Program-made: the position numbers and the translations under genes
The notes under the pieces: model-generated
The model's database searches: none
The model's input: only the letters and a program-made list of their open reading frames with translations
Told to the model about the DNA's origin: nothing
Part shown: positions 26,799 through 33,493 of the stretch, one piece after another
How positions within the stretch are numbered: the stretch's first letter is position 1
Layout of the letters: every line of letters begins with the position of its first letter
From: Lentzea cavernae
GTDB lineage: Bacteria; Actinomycetota; Actinomycetes; Mycobacteriales; Pseudonocardiaceae
Length of the DNA: 64,000 nt
Assembly (NCBI RefSeq): GCF_014653695.1
Contig: NZ_BNAR01000001.1
Coordinates: forward strand, 434,001 to 498,000
Direction: 5' to 3'

Positions 26799-27323
26799 GT
26801 GCGAACCATCCATGTCTCGCTATCGTTGCGCAGCGCGTTGCTGGCGGAGAAGATCTCGTCCCGCCTCGCTGCCGCGCCCTGGGCCGTTCCGGGCGCGCCC
26901 GCCGACGTGCTCGTCACCGACTCCGGCGCCGCCGCCGGCCCGGGGACCGTCGCGGTGCTGTCGTCGTTCGAGGCCGTGGACGGCCTGGTGCGGCTCGGCG
27001 TGACCGGGCTCGTGCTCGCCGACGACCCGCCGGACGACATCGTGCGGGCGGTCCACGACGTGCACCGGTACGGCGGCTGGGTGTCGCCCCGGCTGGTGTC
27101 GTCGCTGCTGCCCGATCCCCCGCCGGCGTCGCTGACCGTCCGCGAGCGAGAGACGTTGCGGCTGGTCGCCGAGGGACGGGAGAACGCGGAGATCGCCGCG
27201 GCCATGTTCATCACGGTGAGCGCGGTGAAGTACCACGTGTCGAACCTGCTGCGGAAGTTCGGCTGCCGCGACCGCACACAACTGGTCTCGCGACTAGGGC
27301 GTCCGCTGCCCGTGCGTTCCTAG
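26799..27323 (+). CDS. LuxR-type regulator with reduced receiver-like N-terminus
   Basis: The 174-residue protein ends in a clear LuxR helix-turn-helix (LTVRERETLRLVAEGRENAEIAAAMF). The N-terminal 100 residues keep a receiver-like pattern (DVLVTDSGAA, VAVLSSFEAVDGLVRLGVTGLVLAD) but are short and lack the usual DD pair and clear phosphorylated Asp, so phosphorylation is doubtful. The GTG at 26799 is the best family-like start, but no ribosome-binding site is seen. It is divergent from the BTAD-WD40 gene with a 96-bp gap and 10 bp upstream of the secreted peptidase gene, which it might control. Confidence 0.75.
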   Translation: MRTIHVSLSLRSALLAEKISSRLAAAPWAVPGAPADVLVTDSGAAAGPGTVAVLSSFEAVDGLVRLGVTGLVLADDPPDDIVRAVHDVHRYGGWVSPRLVSSLLPDPPPASLTVRERETLRLVAEGRENAEIAAAMFITVSAVKYHVSNLLRKFGCRDRTQLVSRLGRPLPVRS

Positions 27324-27333
27324 CGTGCTGACC

Positions 27334-28257
27334 ATGAGAATCCTCGTTGCCGCCCTGATCTCGTTCGGGGTTCTGATAGGCGTCGTCAGCCCCGCCCAGG
27401 CGGCGCTGCCGTCGTGGCCGAACGTCAAGGAGGGCCAGAACGGCGCGAACGTGCTGACGGCCCAGCACCTGCTGCGCCACCGCGGCTACAACATCAGCGC
27501 CGACGGCGACTTCGGCCCGGCCACCGAGGCGGCGGTCAAGCAGTTCCAGAGCGCCAACGGCCTGTCCGCCGACGGCCAGATCGGCCCGAACACCTGGCCG
27601 AAGCTGGTCGTCAGCGTCAAGCAGGGCAACAACAGCAACGCCGTCCGCGCCGCCCAGGTCCAGCTCAACCGCTACGGCTACGGCCTGGACGAGGACGGCG
27701 ACTTCGGCGGCGGCACCCACAGCGCCGCCGTGGCGTTCCAGAAGTCGAAGAGCCTGTCCGCGGACGGCATCGTCGGCCCGAACACCTGGCAGACCCTCGT
27801 CGGCGGCTCGGGCTCCGGCGGCGGTGGCGGCGGCACCTACAGCCTGCCGCTGGCCAAGAGCGCCCTGCCGCGCAGCGAGTACGACGACCCGCACCACGAC
27901 TACCCCGCCATCGACCTGCCGGTGAACAGCAAGCCGGCGTACGCCATGGTCACCGGCACCGCCTACCGCATCAACGAGCCCAACGGCTGCGGCAACGGCC
28001 TGCGGATCGTCAAGAGCGGCGTCGACTACATCTACTGCCACTTCTCGTCGTGGTCGGTCTCGAACGGCACCTCCGTCAAGGCCGGCGACCGCGTCGGCAC
28101 GACCGGCAACACCGGCAACTCGACCGGTCCGCACCTGCACATCGCGATCAAGATCAGCGGGACGTCCTACTGCCCGCAGAACTTCCTGCTCGCCCTGTAC
28201 GACGGCCGCACGCCTCCGGCGCCGTCGTCGCTGCCCCGCACGGGTTGCTTCTACTGA
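27334..28257 (+). CDS. Secreted peptidoglycan-binding M23-type endopeptidase
   Basis: The 307-residue product has a signal peptide (MRILVAALISFGVLIGVVSPAQA), two PG_binding_1 repeats (LTAQHLLRHRGYNISADGDF and VQLNRYGYGLDEDGDF, each ending in GPNTW), a Gly/Ser linker (GSGSGGGGGG), and an M23 LytM-like domain with HHDYPAIDLPV and GPHLHIAI. These supply the His/Asp and HxH zinc ligands, although the usual HxGxD spacing is altered. Such enzymes cut peptidoglycan cross-bridges or help remodel the wall. ATG 27334 is preferred over GTG 27325 because it opens the signal peptide. A terminator-like stem follows. Confidence 0.88.
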   Translation: MRILVAALISFGVLIGVVSPAQAALPSWPNVKEGQNGANVLTAQHLLRHRGYNISADGDFGPATEAAVKQFQSANGLSADGQIGPNTWPKLVVSVKQGNNSNAVRAAQVQLNRYGYGLDEDGDFGGGTHSAAVAFQKSKSLSADGIVGPNTWQTLVGGSGSGGGGGGTYSLPLAKSALPRSEYDDPHHDYPAIDLPVNSKPAYAMVTGTAYRINEPNGCGNGLRIVKSGVDYIYCHFSSWSVSNGTSVKAGDRVGTTGNTGNSTGPHLHIAIKISGTSYCPQNFLLALYDGRTPPAPSSLPRTGCFY

Positions 28258-28276
28258 GGCGCTTTTGGCGAACGTT

Positions 28277-28315
28277 GGTGGCGGCTCGGAGCCTGACGGC
28301 TTCCGGGTCGCCACC
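28277..28315 (+). terminator. Stem-loop after the M23 peptidase gene
   Basis: GGTGGCG pairs with CGCCACC around an inner hairpin GGAGCC-TGAC-GGCTTCC, starting 20 bp after the stop codon. There is no T-run. Confidence 0.6.
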
Positions 28316-28386
28316 TCGGCGTTTCCACGCTGACCTGTGTTCGCCGCCGGTCTGGCAGACGGCTGGGTGGCTCGGCTTGGTTGTGT

Positions 28387-28440
28387 CGTGAGCGTGAGCG
28401 TGAGCGGCGAGCGTGAGCGGCGAGCGGTGAGCGGTGAGCG
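28387..28440. repeat. Short GTGAGC/GGCGAGC microsatellite-like tract
   Basis: About nine imperfect 6-7 bp units (GTGAGC, GGCGAGC, GGTGAGC) occur head to tail just upstream of the first structured repeat. Slippage could change its length. Confidence 0.8.
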
Positions 28441-28493
28441 ACCACACAGATCGTTCCGGAAACACTTCAGGCCCCGTGCCCGTTGTAGAGGGT

Positions 28494-28600
28494 GTCGGTG
28501 CGATCCGTGTCCCCCGGGCCTCACCTCATCGCCTTCGCGGAAGACCGTTCGGCTGGTACCGCGTAGAGCCACTCGCCGAGAGGCGACCGATCGCACCGAC
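28494..28600 (+). repeat. Structured repeat element, copy A
   Basis: The 107-bp unit is bounded by GTCGGTGCGATC and its exact complement GATCGCACCGAC (12-bp outer stem). Inside lie CGCGG (28536-28540) pairing with CCGCG (28559-28563), and a CGCC-GAGA-GGCG hairpin with a GNRA loop (28574-28585). Position 10 of the outer stem is A-T here but G-C in copies B and C, a compensatory change that keeps pairing. Weaker similarity to B and C extends upstream to about 28439 (CACACAG onward). The strand is assigned because the terminator-like stem follows on the plus side; either strand could be transcribed. Confidence 0.8.
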
Positions 28601-28610
28601 TTCTCGAACT

Positions 28611-28654
28611 CGCCCTCAGGCCGTCACTCTCCCCCGACAGACGGCCTGAGGGCG
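28611..28654 (+). terminator. 15-bp stem-loop after element A
   Basis: CGCCCTCAGGCCGTC pairs perfectly with GACGGCCTGAGGGCG around a 14-nt C-rich loop, starting 10 nt past element A. It resembles an actinomycete rho-independent terminator without U-run. Confidence 0.65.
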
Positions 28655-28658
28655 TCCA

Positions 28659-28690
28659 GGTCGGCGCGGACCTCTCCTGCCGCGCCGACC
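28659..28690. terminator. Second stem-loop after element A
   Basis: GGTCGGCGCGG pairs with CCGCGCCGACC (11 bp, 10-nt loop) four bases after the preceding hairpin. Two stems in tandem strengthen the terminator reading. Confidence 0.55.
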
Positions 28691-28852
28691 CCCTGATCCC
28701 GAACCTTGTTTCATGACATGGAATTCCGCGTTGACCGATCACCTCTTACCCGCCGATTCCCTTGAATCAAAAGGAAATCAGCAACCCGGCCAGTGAGTCA
28801 GCACACAGGGTCCCTTGGAACACAACGGATGCCCGCGCCGTTGAACAGGACA

Positions 28853-28959
28853 GTCGGTGCGGATCGAGTCCCCGGGCCCCAACAGAACAGCCTTCGCGGA
28901 ATACCGTTCCAGCTGGAGCCGCGTCGTGCACACCGCCGAGAGGCGACCGCCGCACCGAC
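28853..28959 (+). repeat. Structured repeat element, copy B
   Basis: The 107-bp unit has outer arms GTCGGTGCGG and CCGCACCGAC, inner CGCGG/CCGCG (28895-28899 and 28919-28923), and the same CGCC-GAGA-GGCG hairpin (28934-28945). The strongly conserved interior includes GAGTCCCCGGGCCCCA and CCTTCGCGGAA. Similarity to copy C continues upstream to about 28779, through GTGAGTCAGCACACAG and GTTGAACAGGACA, giving a unit of about 180 bp. Confidence 0.82.
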
Positions 28960-28969
28960 CACAAGCCCC

Positions 28970-29007
28970 GCCCTCGAGCCCGCCATCCCCCCAGGCTGCT
29001 CGAGGGC
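28970..29007 (+). terminator. 10-bp stem-loop after element B
   Basis: GCCCTCGAGC pairs with GCTCGAGGGC, starting 10 nt past element B, the same offset as after copy A. The sequence differs from A's stem while pairing is kept. Confidence 0.6.
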
Positions 29008-29013
29008 CTTCCG

Positions 29014-29112
29014 CCGGCGGATCCACCCTCGCTCCTCCCCCAGGGAGAGAGGGAAGCACGCGGGTCCGCCGGCCGCACCCTCAAGTCGCCGACCCCTCAG
29101 CGGCTTGAGGGT
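29014..29112. repeat. Two further long stem-loops behind element B
   Basis: CCGGCGGATCC (29014-29024) pairs with GGGTCCGCCGG (29062-29072) around an inner CCCTC/GAGGG stem. ACCCTCAAG plus TCGC (29077-29089) pairs with GCGG plus CTTGAGGGT (29100-29112), a 13-bp stem with a 10-nt loop. They may be terminators or parts of larger RNA folds. Confidence 0.6.
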
Positions 29113-29170
29113 CCACAACCTCGTAATCGCGGCCGGGTTCGGTCGTTGCTCTGCGGCAGAACAGAAGCTG

Positions 29171-29215
29171 GGTTCCCGGAGCCCCACCGCAACGCCTTCG
29201 TGGGGCACCGCTTCA
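29171..29215 (+). repeat. Diverged partial copy (D) of the structured element core
   Basis: The core CCCCACCGCAACGCCTTCG, followed by GGGGCACCGCTTCA, matches the middle of copy C with a few changes. The outer arms and GAGA hairpin are missing, so this looks like a decayed copy between B and C. Confidence 0.55.
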
Positions 29216-29270
29216 CCCGAAGCGCGCCGCCTGGAGGCGGCCACAAGCTTCGCCGGTCAGCTCCTCGGCT

Positions 29271-29322
29271 GCTTGCGGGTCTCAGCTCGCAAGCCCGGCC
29301 GAGTTCGCAAGTTCCCTTGCGA
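29271..29322. repeat. Two small hairpins between copies D and C
   Basis: GCTTGCG-N10-CGCAAGC (29271-29294) and TCGCAAG-TTCC-CTTGCGA (29305-29322) share the CGCAAG core. Both have perfect 7-bp stems just upstream of the extended copy C. Confidence 0.55.
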
Positions 29323-29407
29323 CGGAACCGGAACAGCACCCCGGCCGGTGAGTCAGCACACAGATTCCCCTGGAACACAACGGAACCCCACGCTGTTGAA
29401 CAAGACA

Positions 29408-29513
29408 GTCGGTGCGGAACGAGTCCCCGGGCCCCACCACAACGCCTTCGCGGAACACCGCTTCAGCAGGAACCGCGCAGTGCCCACCGCCGAGAGGCGA
29501 CCGCCGCACCGAC
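29408..29513 (+). repeat. Structured repeat element, copy C
   Basis: The 106-bp unit has outer arms GTCGGTGCGG and CCGCACCGAC, CGCGG/CCGCG (29449-29453 and 29473-29477) and CGCC-GAGA-GGCG (29488-29499). It is closest to copy B, with similarity extending upstream to about 29333. A stem-loop follows after 9 nt. Confidence 0.82.
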
Positions 29514-29522
29514 TACCAGCTC

Positions 29523-29602
29523 CGCCCCCGAACCATCGGCCCCAACCGATTCGAGGGCGTTCCGCCCCCAGGCTGCCGTCCTCCCCCAGGCAGCGTGGGG
29601 GC
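29523..29602 (+). terminator. Two stem-loops after element C
   Basis: CGCCC (29523-29527) pairs with GGGCG (29555-29559) around ATCGG/CCGAT. Then CCCCCA-G-GCTGCC (29565-29577) pairs with GGCAGC-G-TGGGGG (29589-29601), with one G-G mismatch. The first repeats the 9-10 nt offset seen after A and B. The second could also end ligA transcripts coming from the right. Confidence 0.6.
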
Positions 29603-29757
29603 TTTCCACGTTCCGGGGTCAGGCGGGCCCGGCAGCGTAGGGGCTCTCCACCTTCCGGGTCAGGCGACCCCGGCAGCGCGAGAGCTTCCCACCTTGCAGG
29701 GCCAAGGAAGCCCGGCAGCGCGGGAGCCTCCCACCTTCCGGACGGTCAGGCGATTCC
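29589..29757. repeat. Four-unit 41-44 bp tandem repeat running into the ligA 3' end
   Basis: Units start with GGCAGCG at 29589, 29631, 29672 and 29714 and share the pattern GGCAGCGYGRGRGCYYYCCAC, then CTTCCGG and GTCAGGCG. The last unit contains the ligA stop codon (TCA at 29746) and ligA's final codons, so the array looks like repeated copies of the gene's 3' tail. Confidence 0.8.
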
Positions 29758-31737
29758 GGCGGCGATCAGCTTCGTCCAGATCTCGCCCTGGTCCACCACC
29801 TCGACGCCGAGCTTCTCGGCCTTCGTCAGCTTGTTCGCGCCGACGCCCTCGCCCGTGATGAGGAGGTCGGTGGTGGCGGAGACGGAGGAGGCGGCGGTGG
29901 CGCCGGCTCGTTCGCACATCTTTTGGAAGGTCGGGCGGGCGACCTTCTCGCCGGAGCGCGGGTCGCTGATGGAGCCTGTGATCACGACCGACTTGCCCTC
30001 CAGGGGTGCGCCGGCTACGACGACCGGGGGCAGGTCCTCCTCGCGGACCTCGAGGGAGACGCCGCGTTCGCGGAGGCGTTCGATCTCGGGGCGCAGGCGG
30101 GTGAGGTGCTGGATGAGGGACTCGGCGACCTTCTGGCCGATGTCCTCCACCGCCACGAGCTTCTCGACGCCCGCGTCGGCGACCTCTTCGAGGGAGCCGA
30201 AGCCCGCGCGGCACAGGCGGGCGGCGGTGCCTTCGGAGGCCATCGGGATCGAGAGGCCGATCAGGGCGCGGCGCAGGCCCACGGAGCGGCTGCGGTCGAT
30301 GGACTCGATCATGCGGGTCGCGGAGACCTCGCCGACGCGGTCGAACTCGAGCAGGCGTTCCTTGGTGAGGGTGTAGAAGTCGGACGGGTTCACCAGGTCG
30401 CCCGTCTCGGCTAGGCGTTCGATCCACACCTGGCCGATGGCGTCGATGTCGGCCGCGGCTCGGGAGGACCAGTGGATCAGTCGGCGCACGGTCTGGGCCG
30501 GGCAGACGGCGTTGGTGCAGAACAGTTCGCGGCTGTTGCCCTGCTCGGTCAGCGGTTGCCCGCAGGACGGGCACTCCGACGGCGGGACGATCTCCTGCTC
30601 GGTGCCGGTGCGCTTCGACTCGTCGAGGACGCCCGCGACGAACGGGATCACGTCGCCCGCGCGGCGGACCAGGACCGTGTCGCCGATCTTGATGTTCTTC
30701 GAGCGGATGACCTCCTGGTTCGCGAGCGTCGCCCGCGTGACCGTGGTGCCGCCGACGAACACGGGCTCGAGCCACGCGACGGGGGCGATCTTGCCCGTCT
30801 TGCCCACGTCCCAGACGACGTCCTTCAGCACCGTCGTCTTCTCCTCGGCCGCGAACTTGTACGCGATCGCGCCGCGCGGGGACGACGAACGGGTGCCCGC
30901 GGCGGCGAACGCGTCGCGGTTCGCCAGGCGCAGCACGGCGCCGTCGAGGTCGTAGTCGAGCGAGTTGCGCGCCTGCTCGATGCCGCCGATCAGCTCCTGG
31001 GCCTCGGCGGCGGTCGTGCAGTGCTTCATCTCGGCGACGCTGAAGCCGAGCTTGCGCAGGCCCGCGTCGAGGTCGGCGTCGGCGGTCTCCGGATCGGTCG
31101 TCAGGTCGAACGCGAAGAACTGCATGCGCCGGCCCTCGACCGCCTTCGGGTCCTTGGCGCGCAACGTGCCCGCGGCCGCGTTGCGGGGGTTGATCAACGG
31201 CTTGTCCGCGTGGGCCGCGTTGTACTTGTCGAACGTGGAGCGCAGCATCACGCACTCGCCGCGCACCTCGACGCGGCCCGGTGCGGCGACCTTGTCCGGC
31301 ACGCCGTCGCACAGCGCACGCGTGAGGAACGTGACGTCGTCGCCCGTCGTGCCGTCGCCACGGGTGACAGCGCGCGCCAGCCGCCCGTTTTCGTACACCA
31401 GTGCGAGAGAGAGGCCGTCGAGCTTCGGCATGACGACCACGGGCTGGCCGGGGAACCGCGAGAAGAAGGACTCGACCTGCTCGGGCTTGTTCGCCTTCTC
31501 GAGCGAGAGCATCGGCCGTGAGTGCCGCACCGGCGCGTGCAGCACCGACGGCGCGCCCACGTGGTCCAGAGGGTTGTCCTCCGGCGCGAGCTCCGGGTGC
31601 TCCGCGACCAGGGCGCGGAACTCGTCCTCGATCGCGTCGTACTCCGCGTCCGCCACCAGCGGCTCGCCCTGGTAGTACGCGTCGCGCAGCTCCACGATCC
31701 GCGCGGCGAGCTCCTGAATCCGTTCCCCAGCACTCAT
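29746..31737 (-). CDS. ligA: NAD-dependent DNA ligase
   Basis: The 663-residue LigA seals nicks in DNA using NAD+. The order is Ia domain (AYYQGEPLVADAEYDAIEDEF), adenylation domain with active-site VVMPKLDGLSLALVYENG (KxDG), TRGDGTTGDDVT and NPRNAAAGTLR, OB fold, four-cysteine zinc finger (CPSCGQPL and CTNAVCPAQ), helix-hairpin-helix repeats, and a C-terminal BRCT (LEGKSVVITGSI). Several motifs differ from the main actinobacterial LigA, so this could be a second copy. ATG 31737 is chosen because the family start MSAGERIQELAARI begins there; 18 codons upstream are atypical. It is convergent towards the repeat region. Confidence 0.92.
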   Translation of the reverse strand: MSAGERIQELAARIVELRDAYYQGEPLVADAEYDAIEDEFRALVAEHPELAPEDNPLDHVGAPSVLHAPVRHSRPMLSLEKANKPEQVESFFSRFPGQPVVVMPKLDGLSLALVYENGRLARAVTRGDGTTGDDVTFLTRALCDGVPDKVAAPGRVEVRGECVMLRSTFDKYNAAHADKPLINPRNAAAGTLRAKDPKAVEGRRMQFFAFDLTTDPETADADLDAGLRKLGFSVAEMKHCTTAAEAQELIGGIEQARNSLDYDLDGAVLRLANRDAFAAAGTRSSSPRGAIAYKFAAEEKTTVLKDVVWDVGKTGKIAPVAWLEPVFVGGTTVTRATLANQEVIRSKNIKIGDTVLVRRAGDVIPFVAGVLDESKRTGTEQEIVPPSECPSCGQPLTEQGNSRELFCTNAVCPAQTVRRLIHWSSRAAADIDAIGQVWIERLAETGDLVNPSDFYTLTKERLLEFDRVGEVSATRMIESIDRSRSVGLRRALIGLSIPMASEGTAARLCRAGFGSLEEVADAGVEKLVAVEDIGQKVAESLIQHLTRLRPEIERLRERGVSLEVREEDLPPVVVAGAPLEGKSVVITGSISDPRSGEKVARPTFQKMCERAGATAASSVSATTDLLITGEGVGANKLTKAEKLGVEVVDQGEIWTKLIAAGIA

Positions 31738-31794
31738 GGACGGGACGTTACCCGGCACCCCTGACAATTCCGCGCAGCCGCGATCGAGCACCGC

Positions 31795-32595
31795 TCAAGC
31801 CGTGTGCCGCACGAGGGCGTCGACGAACTCGGGCCACACCGGACGGGGCAGGTCGTGCCCGACCGAGTCCAGCACGAGCAGCGACGCACCGGGCACCGCG
31901 TCACGCAGCGCTTCCCCGTGCGCCAGTGGAAAGACCGGATCGAGCGAACCGTGTACCACCAAAGTGGGCGCCACGACGTCACCGAACCCGCCGTCACGCG
32001 GAGCGTCGAACTCGATGCGGAAGTGGTTGGTCATCGCGGACTCCAGGTTCACCGTCCGCGCCACGTCCTGCACGGCCAACCGGCGCACGTGCTCCTCGTC
32101 GAAGTAGGGCGAAGAACCCGCATACGCCCGTAGCACCGACACGATGCTCTCCACATCGGACGAAGACTCCACGGCCGACGCCTCCAGGAACGCCTCGGTC
32201 ATCTGGGGCAGGTCCGGGTCACCGGTCGTGGTCGCCACGAACGTCAGCGACGCCACCCGGTCCGCGTGCTCCACGCCCAGGGCCAGGGCGATCGCCCCGC
32301 TCATGGACCGCCCGACCACGTGCGCCCGTGCCACGCCCAACGCGTCGAGGATCCCCACGGCGTCCAGCACCATGTCCGACAGCGCGTACCCCGGCTGCCC
32401 CGGCGGATAGCTCTCCGACAGCCCGGTGTCACGGTTGTCGTAACGAACAACGAACCGGCCGCGCGCCGCGAGAGCCGTGCACAACTCCGTCTCCCACCAC
32501 AACATGGACGCGCACGCGCCGTGGATCAACAGCACAGCGGGATCCGAGGGCGACCCGAACGTCTCGAAGCACAGCTCCACTCCGTTAATGCGCAT
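31795..32595 (-). CDS. Alpha/beta hydrolase
   Basis: The 266-residue enzyme has LLIHGACASMLWW (oxyanion hole), VVGRSMSGAIALAL (nucleophile Ser), VVHGSLDPVFP (Asp) and SVGHDLPRPVW (His), a complete catalytic triad. The closest recognisable style is the aclacinomycin methylesterase/RdmC-like or generic esterase group. The ATG shares one base with the stop of the luciferase-like gene (TGATG), so the two are translated together. The substrate is unknown. Confidence 0.85.
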   Translation of the reverse strand: MRINGVELCFETFGSPSDPAVLLIHGACASMLWWETELCTALAARGRFVVRYDNRDTGLSESYPPGQPGYALSDMVLDAVGILDALGVARAHVVGRSMSGAIALALGVEHADRVASLTFVATTTGDPDLPQMTEAFLEASAVESSSDVESIVSVLRAYAGSSPYFDEEHVRRLAVQDVARTVNLESAMTNHFRIEFDAPRDGGFGDVVAPTLVVHGSLDPVFPLAHGEALRDAVPGASLLVLDSVGHDLPRPVWPEFVDALVRHTA

Positions 32596-33407
32596 CACCG
32601 CACCGCCGGTCCGTCGCGCAGCACGCCGCGCACGTGATCCACCGAGAGAGACGCGGGGTCGAACGCCGTCAGACACCATGTCGCCCCAGCAGAGGCGTAC
32701 GGCGTGACGTCCGAACCGGGCTCGACCTCGCAGACGTGGTCGAACGGTCCGTCACCGGTGCGCAGGGCCTCCACCTGCCCCACGGCGTCAGCGAACTCGC
32801 CGGCCGAGGACAGGTTCACCGGGAAGAAGCCGTCCAGACGGGCGGCCCGGCGCATCGGGCGCGGGTTACCGGGGAACCCGGCCGCCCACACCGGTACTCC
32901 AGGGCGTTGCACGGGCCGTGGCAGGAAAGTCACACCGTCCACTGTGTAGTGCTCACCGCGGTGGTGCACAGCTTTCCCGGACCACGCCGCCCGCAGGACC
33001 TCCAGCGACTCGTCCAGCATCCGCCCGCGAACCCGGTCGTCGCACTCCTCCCCGGTCCGTGAGAACTCGCCGGCGAACCGGTCGCTCCCCAGTCCCACCC
33101 CGAGCACGAGCCGCCCACCTCCGAGCAGGTCCAGCGACGCGGTCTCGCGAGCCAGCTTCACCGGCCGCCGCCGGGTGATGGCCGAGACCATCGGCCCGAA
33201 CCGCAACACCGAGGTGGCCGACGCGACCGCGGCCAGGGTGATCCACGGATCGGCCACGTGCGTGATCGGCTCACGCCACCGGACGTGGTCCCAGACGAAG
33301 AGCCCGTGCCAGCCCGCCTCCTCCGCCTCGGCGGCGAGCCGGGCCACGAGCACCGGATCGGCGAGCGCGTCGAACAACGGCAACCACAGTGCACATCGCA
33401 GTTTCAT
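32595..33407 (-). CDS. LLM-class (luciferase-like) flavin-dependent oxidoreductase
   Basis: The 270-residue TIM-barrel protein has LFVWDHVRWREPITHVADPW, LRFGPMVSAITRRRPVKLARE and LDLLGGGRLVLGVGLGSD, the F420/FMN luciferase-like pattern, and RPVQRPGVPVWAAG near the end. Family members carry out F420- or FMN-dependent oxidation and reduction. The start at ATG 33407 begins KLRCALWLPLF; upstream codons are not family-like. It is divergent from LysR across an A/T-richer 86-bp gap, so that regulator probably controls it and the hydrolase. Confidence 0.85.
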   Translation of the reverse strand: MKLRCALWLPLFDALADPVLVARLAAEAEEAGWHGLFVWDHVRWREPITHVADPWITLAAVASATSVLRFGPMVSAITRRRPVKLARETASLDLLGGGRLVLGVGLGSDRFAGEFSRTGEECDDRVRGRMLDESLEVLRAAWSGKAVHHRGEHYTVDGVTFLPRPVQRPGVPVWAAGFPGNPRPMRRAARLDGFFPVNLSSAGEFADAVGQVEALRTGDGPFDHVCEVEPGSDVTPYASAGATWCLTAFDPASLSVDHVRGVLRDGPAVR

Positions 33408-33493
33408 GACGTCAACGCTAAGAACACGCAAGCATCAACAAAAGCGATAGATTCTGCTCAATACGACAAGCGACGCTTATCATTGAAGCCGTG

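Larger units (their letters stand above)
28258..29745. other. 1.5-kb region without credible genes, rich in repeats and stem-loops
   Basis: No frame in this span shows a ribosome-binding site, a conserved motif or normal codon bias. Open frames here mostly translate the repeated elements on both strands. The stretch contains a terminator for the M23 gene, a short GTGAGC repeat, three copies of a structured roughly 107-bp element, one partial copy, about ten stem-loops with stems of 7-15 bp, and a 4-copy 42-bp tandem array that runs into the end of ligA. Individual parts are listed separately. Confidence 0.85.

Noticed and set aside
28494..28600. tRNA, tmRNA or a known riboswitch
   Set aside because: No CCA-end acceptor stem, anticodon arm or recognisable riboswitch core. 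The GAGA hairpin and outer stem do not match those I know, and the elements do not precede a gene on the plus strand.
28494..29513. CRISPR array
   Set aside because: Only three copies of about 107 bp, spaced 250-450 bp apart with further hairpins, no short direct repeats with unique spacers and no cas genes.
28737..29640. Open frames of 90-290 codons on both strands across the repeat region, e.g. 28762-29640
   Set aside because: They translate the repeats and hairpins, have biased composition, lack ribosome-binding sites, and similar peptides appear wherever the repeat occurs. Structure, not coding, explains the conservation.
29746..31791. LigA start at 31791
   Set aside because: The extra 18 residues (MLDRGCAELSGVPGNVPS) are unlike LigA, and the family start MSAGERIQEL follows.
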